Shown: piece by piece, positions 20,733 through 32,235 of the stretch
Position numbering within the stretch: position 1 is the first letter of the stretch
Layout: each line of letters begins with the position of its first letter
Origin: Gigaspora margarita
Taxonomy: Eukaryota > Glomeromycota > Glomeromycetes > Diversisporales > Gigasporaceae
DNA length: 64,000 nt
Direction: 5' to 3'
Assembly: GCA_009809945.1 (NCBI GenBank)
Contig: WTPW01000072.1
Coordinates: 299,498 to 363,497, forward strand
Position numbers and translations under genes: made by a program
Notes under the pieces: generated by a model
Told to the model about the DNA's origin: nothing
What the model saw: only the letters and a program-made list of their open reading frames with translations
Database searches by the model: none

Positions 20733-23080
20733 ATTAGAGATTGGTTCGCTTTACAAAAAATAATTTACTTATAATTTCAGGTAACAAGCGAACTCTTTTG
20801 CAAGTAATTTGATTCCTTGTATCAGAGAAAAGCCATTCGCTTGGAACAGAGGTAGCAGGGATTGACATATATTTATGCACTATTCTACTCAAAATAGGAA
20901 AAAGATGCTGATTTTTATGCTACTATTCATAAACATTAGCAGTTTCAAGTAAAACCTGTACGATTAGCTCATTTAAATAGTTGTCAATTTCATTTTTATC
21001 ATCTGCCTTACTCTTGCTATTACTACAACTACTACTAAACACTTTTTTCATAAAACTTGGAGCAAATGTTGAGTCAGTTTTCTTATTGTATTCTTTCTGT
21101 CTTTAGCTACAATTGTTTTTTGCCAAGTTTTAAATTTGGCACACAATTTCTCAATCGTTTCGACTCGTGTTTTATTTTCTTATACTTTCATCGATTTCAA
21201 TTGTGGATCAAGCAAAGTAGAAATTAATTTAATATCATCTGACTCATGCCAGTAATGCCAAAGAGAATTATAGATAATTCTTCAAAGTTTTAATATAGTA
21301 TTTTCAGATAATAATAGTACGTTATCATTATCAGAATCTTCATCTGATGATTCATCTAAATTTTTTTTTTTAAAAAAAGTTAATTTACTTATAAATTTTT
21401 AATAGATTGAGCTTTAATATACGATAGTTATATACCTTCATTAAAATTAATAATCTCTTCAGATTCATCAGGCTCGATTATACTATCATCAGCAAACTCA
21501 AACTTTAATGTTTAGATACTTGGGTTGATAACTGAAAGTGTAGTATATTTAATTCCACTAAAGTAGGTTGTTAATTCCTCAAATGGTCTAAATGCTTTTA
21601 TTAATTGTTCTAAAAACTCCCATTAATCATCATTAAGCATGTATTTATTCAATTTAGCAGAGTCTTCTTTGACGCCATCTTTTTTCTGTAGGCTAATATT
21701 GCAGAAAGCCACTTAATCGCTGAATGTAAGGCTAAGAGTCTTTGCCAAGATTGATAAGTAGAGCTCCAACGAGTTTTTACATCTTCAATAGTATGCAAAA
21801 TAAATTTTGGCTCTTCATTTATTTCCAACTCATCATTTTCCTCTAATTCAGATAACTTTTTAGGAATATATTCAGAACTATGAACTCGAATAATAGGTGT
21901 TGTATCAGATCTATCATAATTTGCTAAGTCTCTTTGTGTCTAATCAAGACGTTGGCTTTGCTTTGAAAATCAAAAAAATTTAATGAGTTTACGAATTTTA
22001 TTTGTATATAGATTTATAAATTTTAGAGCCTGAGCAACTGTAAGTTGGAGTATATGTGCAGTACAAGGTAAACGTTCTACTCCATCCCAAAGCCTGCTAG
22101 CTCTTTTCATATTCACTCTATTATCTGTTATTACACAAATAATTTTATTAGTTAGTTCAAATTCCTCAACTTTTGCATTTAGATATTCCCTTATCCGATT
22201 ACCCGTATGTGGATGTTCAAATTTTTCAATAGCAAGTAATGTCTCACATATTTCAAATTCAGGTGTTAACCAGTGAAGAGTTACGCCAATATATCCATCA
22301 TTGCTTCAGGCTGTCCATAAGTTAGTGGTTATAGAAACCATCTCACAAGTAGTAGGAAGTAAGTTTTTAAGTTCCTCTATTGCTTTATGATAAGCAATAT
22401 TAATTTCTTTTTTAATATGTTTATTAGTTGGTGGTATAAATGCTAGATCAATTCGATTCATTATTTTTCAGTATCCTTTTTCATATATGACATTAAATGG
22501 AAGGGAATCAGTTACTAACCACTCAGCTGTGATTTGCTTTAACTCCAATTGCTTAGACTCACTATGTGGGGGTACTTTTTTAAGCATTTGAGCTATGTTT
22601 AACTAACGTTTTTCATCTGGATTTGATTGTAATTCATTTGATCCAAAAATTCCATGTACTGATCTTAAGTGTAATTTCATGTTTCTGGTTCCTCCATCAT
22701 GCTTATACTTTCTTCGACATTCAGTCTCTACACCTTTTTTAGTTACAATTATCTTACCAATATTATCAGTACCCTCTTTAGTATCTTTAGCATGCTCTTC
22801 TTCAAAGTACTTTCAAACATAACTTGGCCTTTTTTTAGGATCAACTAGGTTAATAAGATTAACATGAATTTTCTTGGAGCTCGGTTCTTCTGTAACTTTT
22901 CTTTAAACTTATTTATAGCAATAGAAGAACTAGAATCACTTTGAGTATCAGTATCAAAGGTTTGTCTAGTATCAATGTCTGATGCATATTCAATGTCTGC
23001 GGTATATTCGTTATTATCTATATCTATTTTTGCTACTAATTTTAGAGGTTAATGATTTAGACTTTGTTTTGTAGGTGAAC
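20733..23080 (-). pseudogene. hAT transposase with BED zinc finger, stop-riddled
   Basis: Read from 23080 down: an acidic N-terminus (DNNEYTADIEYASDIDTR), a BED-type finger (about 22840–22690: RPSYV, ECRRKYKHDGGTRNMKLHL, RSVHGIFG), then LPTTCEMVSITTNLWTA (about 22330), GYIGVTLHWLTPEFEICE, AIICVITDN-type second acidic region (VITDNRVNMKRA, about 22110), LPCTAHILQLTVAQAL, VKTRWSSTYQSWQRL (about 21760), DDIKLISTLLDPQLKSM (about 21220), and the C-terminal dimerisation domain YMSIPATSVPSEWLFSD (about 20860). Several in-frame stops and at least one frameshift interrupt it. The RNase H-like catalytic fold and the dimerisation domain are clear family marks. The protein would excise and insert the surrounding transposon; this copy cannot. 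Confidence 0.85.
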
Positions 23081-24344
23081 AGGAAAATATTTATATGAAT
23101 CGAATGAAATATTGACTATTAGTCAAAACAGATATTGAATAATCAGGGATAAACTTCGGTAATTCAGATTTATTATTTAGAATTACAGTTGAATTCTAAT
23201 ATTTACTCATGTCAAAAAATGGTCACTTATATATATTTTTTGGCTATTACTAGAATTATAACATTTACTAAAAAATTTATGAATCTTGATTGTCGCATCT
23301 TTATGATTGATCAATAGTGTAATTCTCAGATAAATTTTTTAATCATTGATCTAATTTGAAAAAAAGCGATAACGATTATTTGATGCATCTCGAGAAATTT
23401 AATTAATTACAGGCAAGAGGATTTATAGGTGTTGATGAGCAAGTATAATATAGTGAAATCTTAATTATTTATTCCATATTTAGTTGTTATTTTCATATTT
23501 AATTATTATTCCATATTTGGTACTAACATTACTTGGCCCATCCTACGTCAAAAGTCAAATTTGGTAGTTAAAGTTAGATGATCATACCAAAATAGAGATT
23601 TTTACTTACACAGCTTTTTTTATTTCGAAGATCTAAGCCTGGTCCAAATAAGTTTTAGATTTTCAAGCCAACCGGGCTGATGTGAAGTATAGATATTGCA
23701 ACAAAAAAGATCTAAGCCATTTCCTAAATAAAGTTCAAGACAATCTGATTAATGTGAGAGTTATGGCTATAATAGTATAATTGTTCTGAAATGTTCAAAC
23801 CTTTCAGGTTGATTAGATTGTATCTAGAGATTGTACCTGGGTAGACATTTTTATTATATGGCTATAATAAATTACCTGGATAACCAGGTAATCTAATAAT
23901 ACCCGAGTAGAGATTTTCTTGACGGATACAATCTCTAGTTTTGATATTTGCCAATTCATTACGAATATAAAGATCTGTGTCTTAAAATTGCCAAATGTGT
24001 TTTAAATATTTTAGTACTTGGTGACTTGCCTACTTTAATAATTACATTAAAATCCTCTTTATTGCCAAGAAGTTCGATAATTGTTTGAAAGTTTTTCAAA
24101 GAATTAATTTTCGTCTACTTGAGATAATGTGCTTATATTTTGCATGAAATAAATAAATAAATAAATAAACTTTTCATAAATAAATATCCCAACCTGGGAT
24201 AAAAATCTTGAAATTTACCTATATAAGGTGTCTTGAATTCACAAAACGTTATATAATTGTTAAAATCTATAATAATAAGTGAATATTTAAATTTTCAGGA
24301 CTTAACCCCAGAAGAATTTGTGCAGCTTTGATAAAATTTTAAGA

Positions 24345-24476
24345 TTACGCAGGTTACCTGATGGGTCACCCAATGGGTGACCATCAGGTGACCCACTCGG
24401 GCTGCTACAATACTACCTGGGTTATCCGCAGGTGGATGAGTGACCCAGGTGGTCACACACCCAGGTCCAATCACTA
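24345..24476. promoter_or_regulatory. Right subterminal motif cluster of the hAT transposon
   Basis: ACCTGATGGGTCACCC, ATGGGTGACCATCAGGTGAC, ACCTGGGTTATCC, GAGTGACCCAGGTGGTC and ACCCAGGTCC follow each other up to the tip. The words match the left cluster in both orientations. Confidence 0.5.
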
Positions 24477-24902
24477 GCTTAAGAACCCAAAGTAGGTTAC
24501 CTAATAAGAAAAAAAGTTAGATCATGAAATATGATAAGTTTTAACTTTAGTAAATAAATAACCCATTTTACTTACAAGGTAACCTACTTTCGTCACCTAA
24601 GTAAAGTTGTCCAGAGCATAATTTTATATATAACAGCTAATTTAAAATTTGTAAATATTTGTTTTTGACAGAGTTACATTTTGAAAAAGTGCAAAATTGG
24701 CAAAATTTTAATGCAGTTTTTAAGCTCAAAATTTTCTTCTTTTCTTGTTCTATATACCTGCAAAATTTAATTTTAAGTTAATTAGTTAAGCCAGAGAGGG
24801 ATCTTAGCTCAAAGTTTATAGTAAATTCATATATTTTTTTTATAATTTTTATTATAAACTTATTTTAAACTTATTTCAAGGGGACATGTCCTATGACTGC
24901 TA

Positions 24903-25668
24903 AGGTAAACTGCCCTATTTCTACAAGCATTTTTTGCTACATACAAATTTTTTAAAAAATAAATATGTTTTTATAAAATTATATATGTAAAATCTATAAC
25001 TAATTTATTATTTAAATGTATAAAAATTGAACCAAATTTATATGTATAATTTTTGTTAATTAATAAAAAAAATATCCTATAAATTTTATAAAAATTTAAG
25101 TTGTTACCTATTTCTACAAATAGTAAAATAGCTTTTGATCCATTAGCCCATTTTGAATGATTTAACTACCAAAATGTTCATTTCAATAAGACAATTCCAA
25201 TGAGCCTAAACTTATCAAAATCCAATTACAGGATCCCAAGATCATTCAACTTTTGTGTAATATTATTAGTATTATTTAAAAATGATAAAATACTATTAAA
25301 ATCACTATTAAAATCATACAAAAGTTGAATGATCTCAGGAACCGTGATTGGATTTTAATAATTTTGAGCTTGTTGGAATCATCTCATTGAGATGAACATT
25401 TTGGAAGTTAAATTATTCAAAATGGATAAGTAGATCAAAAGTTATTAGCAATTCTATAAATTAGTTTATGTACTAAAATATCCAAATTGGGAACAAACCT
25501 TTAATAATCTTAGAATTTTGTAATCAAATTTAGCAGTTATAGGCTTGTTTAAAATGTTTAACTGAGATAATTGTTTTAATAGTAAAATTACCCAAAATAA
25601 GCCAATGAATTAAAAGATATTTACTGTTTGTGAAAATAGGTAGTTTGCAGAAATAGAGCAGTCTACCT
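24903..25668. repeat. Foldback element abutting 19268–24900
   Basis: The ends AGGTAAACTGCCCTATTTCT (left) and complement of AGGTAGACTGCTCTATTTCT (right) are flanked by TA (24901–24902, 25669–25670). The inner palindrome (25135–25450) pairs CTTTTGATCCATTAGCCCA with its counterpart and contains TTCAACTTTTGT/ACAAAAGTTGAA stems. The left TA is shared with the neighbouring element. Confidence 0.75.
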
Positions 25669-25744
25669 TATATATATAAACAAGCTTTAAAATTTTATCT
25701 TAACTTAATCTATTTCTTTTTTTATCATGCATATAGCTAAATAC

Positions 25745-28290
25745 AGATTAATTACACTCTGAAGAAGCTAATAATATTGGAATAATGAGTATTCATTGTG
25801 CTAATTCACAAAGTTCAGGAGCTAATAATTTAAAATTTTTTTGCCACTATGAAACTGAATCAATAGATTTTATAGTTTTTCAAGCAAGTTGATTTTGAAA
25901 TGGACTATTTTATGTTTTGTATTGAAGTATTTGTGTAGAAATAGTTTCTGCATTATCAGAATAATATTGTTCCAAAAATTCTGAAATAATTGTCATTCCA
26001 TCTGCTTCAAGATTTCTTCCAACAAATTTAGAATCTAATATGTATGCTATTTCCATAACAGAATGATACATTTTTGTCTATCTTTCAGATAAAATATCTA
26101 ATATATTATTACAAAGCTTATCCAGAAGTTGCTGAATATCTAAAATATTAAATAAATAATAATATATTAAAATATTAACTAAATATTAATTTAAACTTAA
26201 AATAATATAAATTAATTTTTTAATAAAATTTTTAAAAATTTAATTTAAAATTAATATATTACATACAATCTAAGCTTAATATTTTATCATACAATTTATA
26301 AAATTCTGACAATTTTGGAGTATCACTTTCAAAAGAAAAATACTTATTATTAGTTCCTTTAATATTGATAAAAGTGCTTGAAGTTCTTTCCAAAAATTTT
26401 CATTAAAAATATTTAATTTAACTTTATTATCAATTTCAATTATATTATTATTAGAAATTTCATTATTTGCAAGACTTAAAGCTAATTGATTTTTATACTT
26501 TATATAGAATCTAAGCAAATTGCTGATGAAGCCCACTAAGTTTTAACTAGAAGTTTTAATGTTTTATAATTAGAGCCATATTTTGATTTTTGATATCTTT
26601 TTAAAATAGCAGCTGGAATAGTATAATTATGAAAATAAAGAACAATTTTTTTTGAATTTTCAAGAATAGTTTTTGCCCAATCAAGTTTCACAATATCTTT
26701 AATTAAAAGATTTAATCCATGAGCTAAAACAAAAAAAAATAATAGAAGGATACTTTGTTTCTAAAATTTTCTATTCAGCTTTCATTACTGATGCATTATC
26801 AGTAATTATAGCTAAAACTTTTGTGATTTCTATAGATTCTATTTCTTTTTCAATTTCAGTAGATATATATATTGCATTTTGTTGAATTTCTTCAGTTGGC
26901 TTAGCTGATATAAAAAGAGGAGCAGGTGTAGTAAAAAGAATATTAGTCCAAAGTTCATAATTTAAATTGGACCTAAATAAATACATAATTATTAATAAAT
27001 TTATATATATTTTATAAAAATTTTAAAATATTCTAATTAAAATTTTATTAAAAAACATATCAAAGTGATTCTAAAAAAGTTGTTTAGCAAGATAATACAA
27101 TTTTAATAATATCTAAATTATAAAATTAGTTAACTTTAGTCTAAGATAACTTATTTAAAAATTGTATATAAGTTTTTAAAAATTAAAAATTTTATAAAAA
27201 TTTAAAATAAGATATTTTAAACTAGAAATAATAATAATTTAAATATTATTAGACCTATAATAATTTATTAAATAACTTTTATTAGACCCACTTAGATAAA
27301 TTAATAAAATTTTAAAATTTAAAATAATTTTTTAAGATTTTTAATAAATTTTTATAATTTTGATTAAATTTTATATTTTAAATATATTTACCATCCATTT
27401 GTATTAATACAAATATAATCAGCATTGTTAATATTTTGTTCTACTTCAAGCTTTGTTTTATTGTATATTTTATTAAGTAAATCTGTTGAATTTTTTTTCT
27501 TTTAGATAAAATAAATAAAGGGTGAATTGTTTAATAAATTTAACCATTGGTTCAAGTTCTGAAAATACAAGAAGATGACTACATTGAAATATAGCTTTAG
27601 CAAAAAGATATTGAAGATTTGCTTGTTCAGTAGTATTTAAATTATCCAAGTATTGATTAAGATTGCTATTAGGATAATTTAGTAGTTTTGTTAATGTTTG
27701 ATTTGCCATATATTTTGGACCATTAAATCTAGGATGTTCAAATTCTTGACCAAATTATTCTCTCAAAATTTCAATACTTGCATTAGTGCATACTTTAAAA
27801 TAATCTTCACATCAACCAACTGTATTAGGGCAGATTAGGGCACTCAAAGATACAATAATGAAACTTTCTTGTATATACCATATATTCCCAAAAATAAGCT
27901 AACTTTTTTGGGCCAAAAATTATATGTAAAAACGTGTGATAGCTTATTTTCAAATTGTTAAATTTTTGAAAAATTGAAAAACGTACTAATAAAATGTTGT
28001 CCAAATGATATAAAACTTTTAATATAAATGTATTTTTTGTCCTGAACAAGTTTACTTTATAGCAATTTTGTGGTTTACTTAGTAAAATTTGGACATTTAT
28101 ATGTAGCAACTGCTAATGCATTTTTTGAGATTTTTAAAAAAATTAGGGGGTAGCTTATTTTTGGAGTAGCTTACTTTTGGGAATATACAGTATCCTTCTT
28201 TAAACCCCAACTTAGTAATATGATCCCAAATTTTTTTAGGTTTTGTTATTTGAAACAAAAATATAAAAAATTTAATACTCTACTAAAAAT
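25745..28290 (-). pseudogene. hAT-like transposase of the DUF659/RNase H-like type, decayed
   Basis: Read from 28290 down: N-terminal IWDHITKLGFKEGY (BED-like start, 28260–28195), then a MITE interruption (27878–28190), CPNL…TVG*CEDYFKVCTNA, HPRFNGPKYMANQTLTKLLN (27709 region), YPNSNLNQYLDNLNTTEQAN, then YELWTNILFTTPAPLFIS and ITKVLAIITDNASVMKA (26986–26771, the DUF659 core), a segment LSLANNEISNNNIIEIDN (26460), and the C-terminal DIQQLLDKLCNNILDILSER with LDSKFVGRNLEADGMTI (26140–26000) and a worn dimerisation end SSECNSVF-like (25760). Stops, frameshifts and AT-rich interruptions at 27000–27400 break it. It is a second, unrelated hAT lineage next to the BED-hAT at 19.9–24.5 kb. Terminal repeats were not identified. 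Confidence 0.75.
27878..28190. mobile_element. Family-B MITE inserted in a transposase gene
   Basis: The ends CATATATTCCCAAAAATAAG and complement of CTGTATATTCCCAAAAGTAAG lie between TA dinucleotides (27876–27877, 28191–28192). The arms share AAGTTTACTTTATAGCA and TTTACTTAGTAAAATTTGG with the long family-B elements. The insertion splits the coding sequence of the DUF659-type transposase. Confidence 0.75.
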
Positions 28291-28405
28291 ATTGATATAA
28301 ATAATAAAAAAATATTAAGCATTTAAATTTATTATTACTTTGAGTGCTTAAATTTATTATACTTCAGGTATCTAAATTTATTATTTAATATTTATTATAT
28401 TCAGC

Positions 28406-29573
28406 TAGAGTTGGGGCATGCCTCTAAGCCAAAAAGCATGTCCTTATCATGTGATTATAAATCCTAATTACATGAATTGAAGTGCATTAATTGGCTATCT
28501 ATTGGCCAATTTTTGTAAATCATTTGGTGATACAAAATCTGGTTGGTAATAGAAATAAATTTGCAACCAAATTTTTTTTTTTTTTTTTGTGTTAAGGTAA
28601 GGTCATGCCTCTGGTCTTTATTGAATGTATATTGATCATTACAACATTGCTGTACAATCTTTTATATACTATTTACTTAAGCACCAAGACTTGGACTAAT
28701 TTAACCATGACCTAAACCTACCAGAACCTTACATATTCCTATATATATGGCTGACCTGGATTTGTACATCCCTTTCCAACCAACAATTGGTATTCACATG
28801 TCCACTACTTTACCCACACTACCTAGTATCATCACTTCCAATTTGGTGTCAGTTGCCATGTAGGCACTTTATGCTTCCAAATTGGTGTACCTGAGTCCCC
28901 TACCAGCATACTTCTCAGGAGTTTGTATCTCAAGCCATACAGCTGCCTCTATCATATTGGGTAAGTATCTCAAGCCTGCATGCTACCGCAACTAGCTGAT
29001 TTTTCTGCATCTTCGGGGCCCTGGATTTAGCGTTCCGAATTCAGTAATGTGCGAACGACTGTACTTCCCTGCAACCAAATTTTATTAATTCTGATAACTA
29101 TTATTAATATGTATCTGGTTGAAAAAAACTTAAAGCAATTTATTTATCAATTACTTACTAATTAATACATGTTTAATAACAAAAAAAATAATAAATAATA
29201 TAAATTAATTAAAAAATTATCAACTATCAATAAAGTAATATATATATATAGAGTATGAAATATATAGAACATAAAATGTAATCATATATATCCTATGAAT
29301 ACTCTTTAAAAACTTTGTTGAATAACCTATATTTATACATTTTCTGAATTATTTTACTATAGATAGAATAGAAATAATTTCAGAATTTATTTATTTTAAA
29401 GTTATGTGATAATAATTTAGTAATTGACCAATCAGAATTAAAGCTTGCTATACTACATATCATATGATTTATATATAGAGAACATGCCCAGAGTACAATA
29501 AGAGAGGGCATGCTTTATCCCAAGGCATGCCCCTTAGGAGCATGCCCAAATTTTTTTTGTACCTCCAACCCTA
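28406..29573. mobile_element. Non-autonomous hAT-type element
   Basis: The ends TAGAGTTGGGGCATGCC and complement of TAGGGTTGGAGG are flanked by TATTCAGC (28398–28405) and TATTTAGC (29574–29581), seven of eight bases alike. GGCATGCC words recur near both ends (GCATGCCTC, GGCATGCTTT, GGCATGCCCC). A retroposon occupies 28573–29070. No transposase was seen. Confidence 0.7.
28573..29070 (-). mobile_element. Poly(A)-tailed retroposon (SINE-like, head unidentified)
   Basis: On the minus strand it starts near 29070 with GGGAAGTACAGTCGTTCGC and ends in a poly(A) tail (plus-strand poly(T) about 28571–28588). GCAACCAAATTTT flanks both sides (from 28563 and 29071), a target duplication. Internal words TATCTCAAGCC and TTCCAATTTGGTGT each occur twice. 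No clear pol III A and B boxes were found, so it may be a SINE with a non-tRNA head or a truncated LINE end. GC content is higher than in its surroundings. Confidence 0.7.
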
Positions 29574-29584
29574 TATTTAGCTCT

Positions 29585-29990
29585 AACAAATTATTTGTGT
29601 ATTGCTCTAAGCAAGGCTGAAATATAGTAAATAATAAATTATAAGCCTAAATTTATTATAGCTTTAGGTGTTTAAATTTATTATTACTTCACTATTTAAA
29701 TTTATTATTTATTGTCATGGATCATAATAAAATCGAATTAAATGAAATATGTGTTTTTTTTAACAAACTAAAACACACTTATACTTGCTTAATATAAACT
29801 CTATTCTAAAACTAACCTCTAATCTTAACCTCTAACTCTAAAAAATGCTTCCCAAAAAATTTATTTTTTGATGTGCTTGCTTTATAATATACATATTTCA
29901 TTTTAATCCATCATATTTATTTGTGTATTGCTCTAAACAAGGCTGAATTTAGTAAATAATAAATAATAAGCCTAAATTATAAAATCTGGT
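29585..29990. repeat. Direct repeats flanking a small inverted element
   Basis: About 75 bases (TTATTTGTGTATTGCTCTAA, CAAGGCTGAA, AGTAAATAATAAAT) occur at 29590–29660 and again at 29912–29985. Between them, 29712–29905 has inverted ends (ATGGATCATAATAAAA and ATGAAATATGTG against their complements), perhaps a MITE. Confidence 0.5.
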
Positions 29991-30284
29991 TTAAGTTAAC
30001 AACATTAAAAAAATTTTGCTCTAAGAATATCCAATAATATACTTTTATGTTGATCAAATTCTTAAGTTTTATTGGTTGATTAGCATGTGAAGTTACATAC
30101 ATATAAAAGAATCAACAAAAAATTTGTGTACAGTACATACAGTACAGTACATATAGTACTGTATGTGGCACATCTCTATGAATGGCACATAATACAAGTA
30201 TTGATTGTTTTGATTATTGGTATTTGTAAATTATACCCAATTTGTGACAAATAATGTAATTGTTAATTTTGATGGAGATAGAGG

Positions 30285-30545
30285 TTGGAACTAGTTTGAT
30301 TTTTACAATCTGCTTTTAATCTTTCACACTAAATCGAACCCGATTTTATTACCAAATTCAAATAAACCCGAGTAATTCAGTTTTGCGATTTTAATAAACT
30401 CGTAAAACTGAATCAATCCGAATTTAAAAAAACCAGTTTTTGCGATTGTAATAAACTCGTAAATTCAGATCAACCCGAATTTAAATAAAATCGATAATTC
30501 GATTTTGCAGTTGTAATAAACTCGCAAAACTGAATCAACCTGGAT
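30285..30545. repeat. hAT-like tip followed by ~60-bp tandem repeats
   Basis: TAGAGGTTGGAAC at 30285 equals the tip of the MITE at 13890. Then about three copies of a unit built of TTTTGCGATTGTAATAAACT, CGTAAAACTGAATCAA and CCCGAATTTAAA follow. A matching opposite tip was not found nearby, so the element is likely truncated. Confidence 0.55.
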
Positions 30546-30765
30546 TGTAGTTATTAATCCTGTTAACATAAAATACACATTAATACCAAATTAGCTGCAC
30601 AATGTTATCACGCGAAGCCAGAGCAGAGTGTTATATACAGATAGAGCTGCAGATAGACTGATTTTCATCATAGTTTTAACCTGAGTCACTCGTTGACTAC
30701 TATATTTAAATTATTTCAATTTCACCAGGTTTATCTGCAACCTAACCTTAAATTTACATGTAGGT

Positions 30766-31882
30766 TAGGGATGTTATCCTGTTTAAACTGGTCAGTTTGT
30801 GCTCGAAAACCTGCTAAACACTAATTCGAAGCACACATTTGATTACACAAATTTATTAATGATTATGCTTGCTAAACATGTTAATCCAAAACAATGTTAT
30901 TACTATTTATTAAATACATAAACTTTGCTATTTTTTACTGTAAATACATAAAAAACATTATATTATTCATTCATTGGATCTATTATTTATTTAATTTATT
31001 GACCTTCCATGCAATCAATAATACTTGATTCATAGCAAGTTTTTAAGTAAAGGCTTGCGCATTTTCTTCTGATTGTATGATTGTATATTGAATTAATTAT
31101 AGTTCTTGCTTTAGAAAACGTTACTTCGCTGGAGATACTTGTAACTTGTACATTTTACTTCAAAATATAAATTTAAAATGCTTTGTGCGACAAACTGTCT
31201 TGATGAAAGTGAATAACGTGGTATTATTTATTAATAAATAGTTGAAGATCTTTGTTTCAACAATGGAAAATGCTTAAAGAGATAGGTTTATTTGCAAATT
31301 CGGATCAGTGCTTTATGGTACAACATTTGCCTTGATAGCAATATTTAGTTTGTTCCACCTTCCTGGGTGATTTTGTTTGAAGTGTGGCTTAATTGTAGAG
31401 AGATCTGTATCCATATAATAAGATTTCGTACAATGCTTGTAATATTGTTCGCCACCAGTTTCAAGAAGCTCATCCCAAAAGGGATCCTTCTTTAATCATT
31501 TTGGAGAATGGTTTGTTATTTTTTTGAGTGTATCTGATGCTAATTTGTTTGAAACATTGAACTTAAAAGGAGGTAAATTCATAGAATTAATAAATTGTTC
31601 AGGTATGGTTTTTAATTTATTGTACAAAGTTCAAATAAAAAAAAGCCCCCATTAATATTCATCATTATCACGCATAGTGACTAACTTTTAGATTAAATGA
31701 ATGGTATTGTCATAACATGCTATAAGAAACTTTTTGCTCATCAAATCGATTTCAGACTCAAGTTTAAGCATAATGAGTTTAAATATAATAATCAAAATCA
31801 TGTGACTACAAAACTCGAGTTTAACTGGTTTGGGTTTCAAACAGGGGTGAACTGAGTTTGGATGCACAGGATAACTTCCCTA
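30766..31882 (-). mobile_element. hAT element with perfect TSD ATGTAGGT
   Basis: The tips TAGGGATGTTATCCTGT and complement of TAGGGAAGTTATCCTGT are flanked by ATGTAGGT at 30758–30765 and 31883–31890. Subterminal DNA contains AAACTGG/CCAGTTT and AACTCAGTTC words. It encodes a worn C-terminal piece of a hAT transposase on the minus strand. It is 1.1 kb long, so it is an internally deleted derivative. Confidence 0.85.
31020..31640 (-). pseudogene. C-terminal remnant of a hAT transposase
   Basis: On the minus strand, broken frames read KFNVSNKLASDTLKKITNHS (about 31570), NWWRTILQALYEILLYGY (about 31450–31400), and near 31150–31020 VTSISSEVTFSKARTIINSI followed by YLKTCYESSIID. The last block is the hAT dimerisation domain (usual form PATSxxSExxFSxA…RxRL…LKSW). 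Stops are frequent. It lies inside the element 30766–31882, whose transposase it presumably was. Confidence 0.65.
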
Positions 31883-32004
31883 ATGTAGGTCAATTGAATA
31901 CTAATCACATTATCTAAACATATTCTAATACTGTAGTTAATTATTGTATAAAAAAGTAAAGGAGCATGAAAAACAGTCATTAATTTAAATATCAAAGTAT
32001 AACT

Positions 32005-32235
32005 GCTAGAGCTAAAACCTTTACTCTGATTTTGAAGGTTCAAACTCAACCGAGTTAGTTTTTTAGTGACATGAAAAGTGGGTCTTATATACTTTTTCGC
32101 TTTCTTATTAAATATACATGGCTTATTTTAATTACATAGCTTCGGTGTTTCTTTATATTTAGGCTATAAACAAAAGCCAGAATTTGTACATTGGTTCTAT
32201 GAATCGTGATACTATGTTCAAGAACCGGAAACTGC
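32005..32235 (+). repeat. Dispersed repeat shared with 44620–44740
   Basis: Blocks CTAGAGCTAAAACCTTTACT, AACTCAACCGAGTTAGTTT and AATTTGTACATTGGTTCTAT with CTATGTTCAAGAAC recur in the same order at 44620–44740. The first block is also part of the LTR-like copies at 6640, 33060 and 42330. Confidence 0.55.

Larger units (their letters stand above)
19908..24476 (-). mobile_element. 4.6-kb hAT transposon with perfect TSD GCTTAAGA
   Basis: The tips TAGTGATTGGACC and complement are flanked by GCTTAAGA at 19900–19907 and 24477–24484, a perfect 8-bp duplication. Both subterminal zones carry many GGGTGACC/GGTCACC and ACCTGGGT words. The unit encodes a BED-type hAT transposase on the minus strand (20733–23080), now a pseudogene. 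A dispersed repeat lies between the left tip and the gene. It inserted into an older foldback, so it is the younger of the two. Confidence 0.9.
19268..24900. mobile_element. TA-flanked foldback, split by a hAT insertion
   Basis: The ends CAGTCATAGGACATGTCCC and complement sit between TA dinucleotides (19266–19267, 24901–24902). The left arm 19268–19680 is inverted to 24485–24900. The centre, 19681–19899, is a hairpin (GCATGTAATTTTACATTG, TTTTTCACTTGGTAAAAG). Without the 4569-bp hAT and its duplication, the element is about 1056 bp and almost entirely palindromic. Confidence 0.75.
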
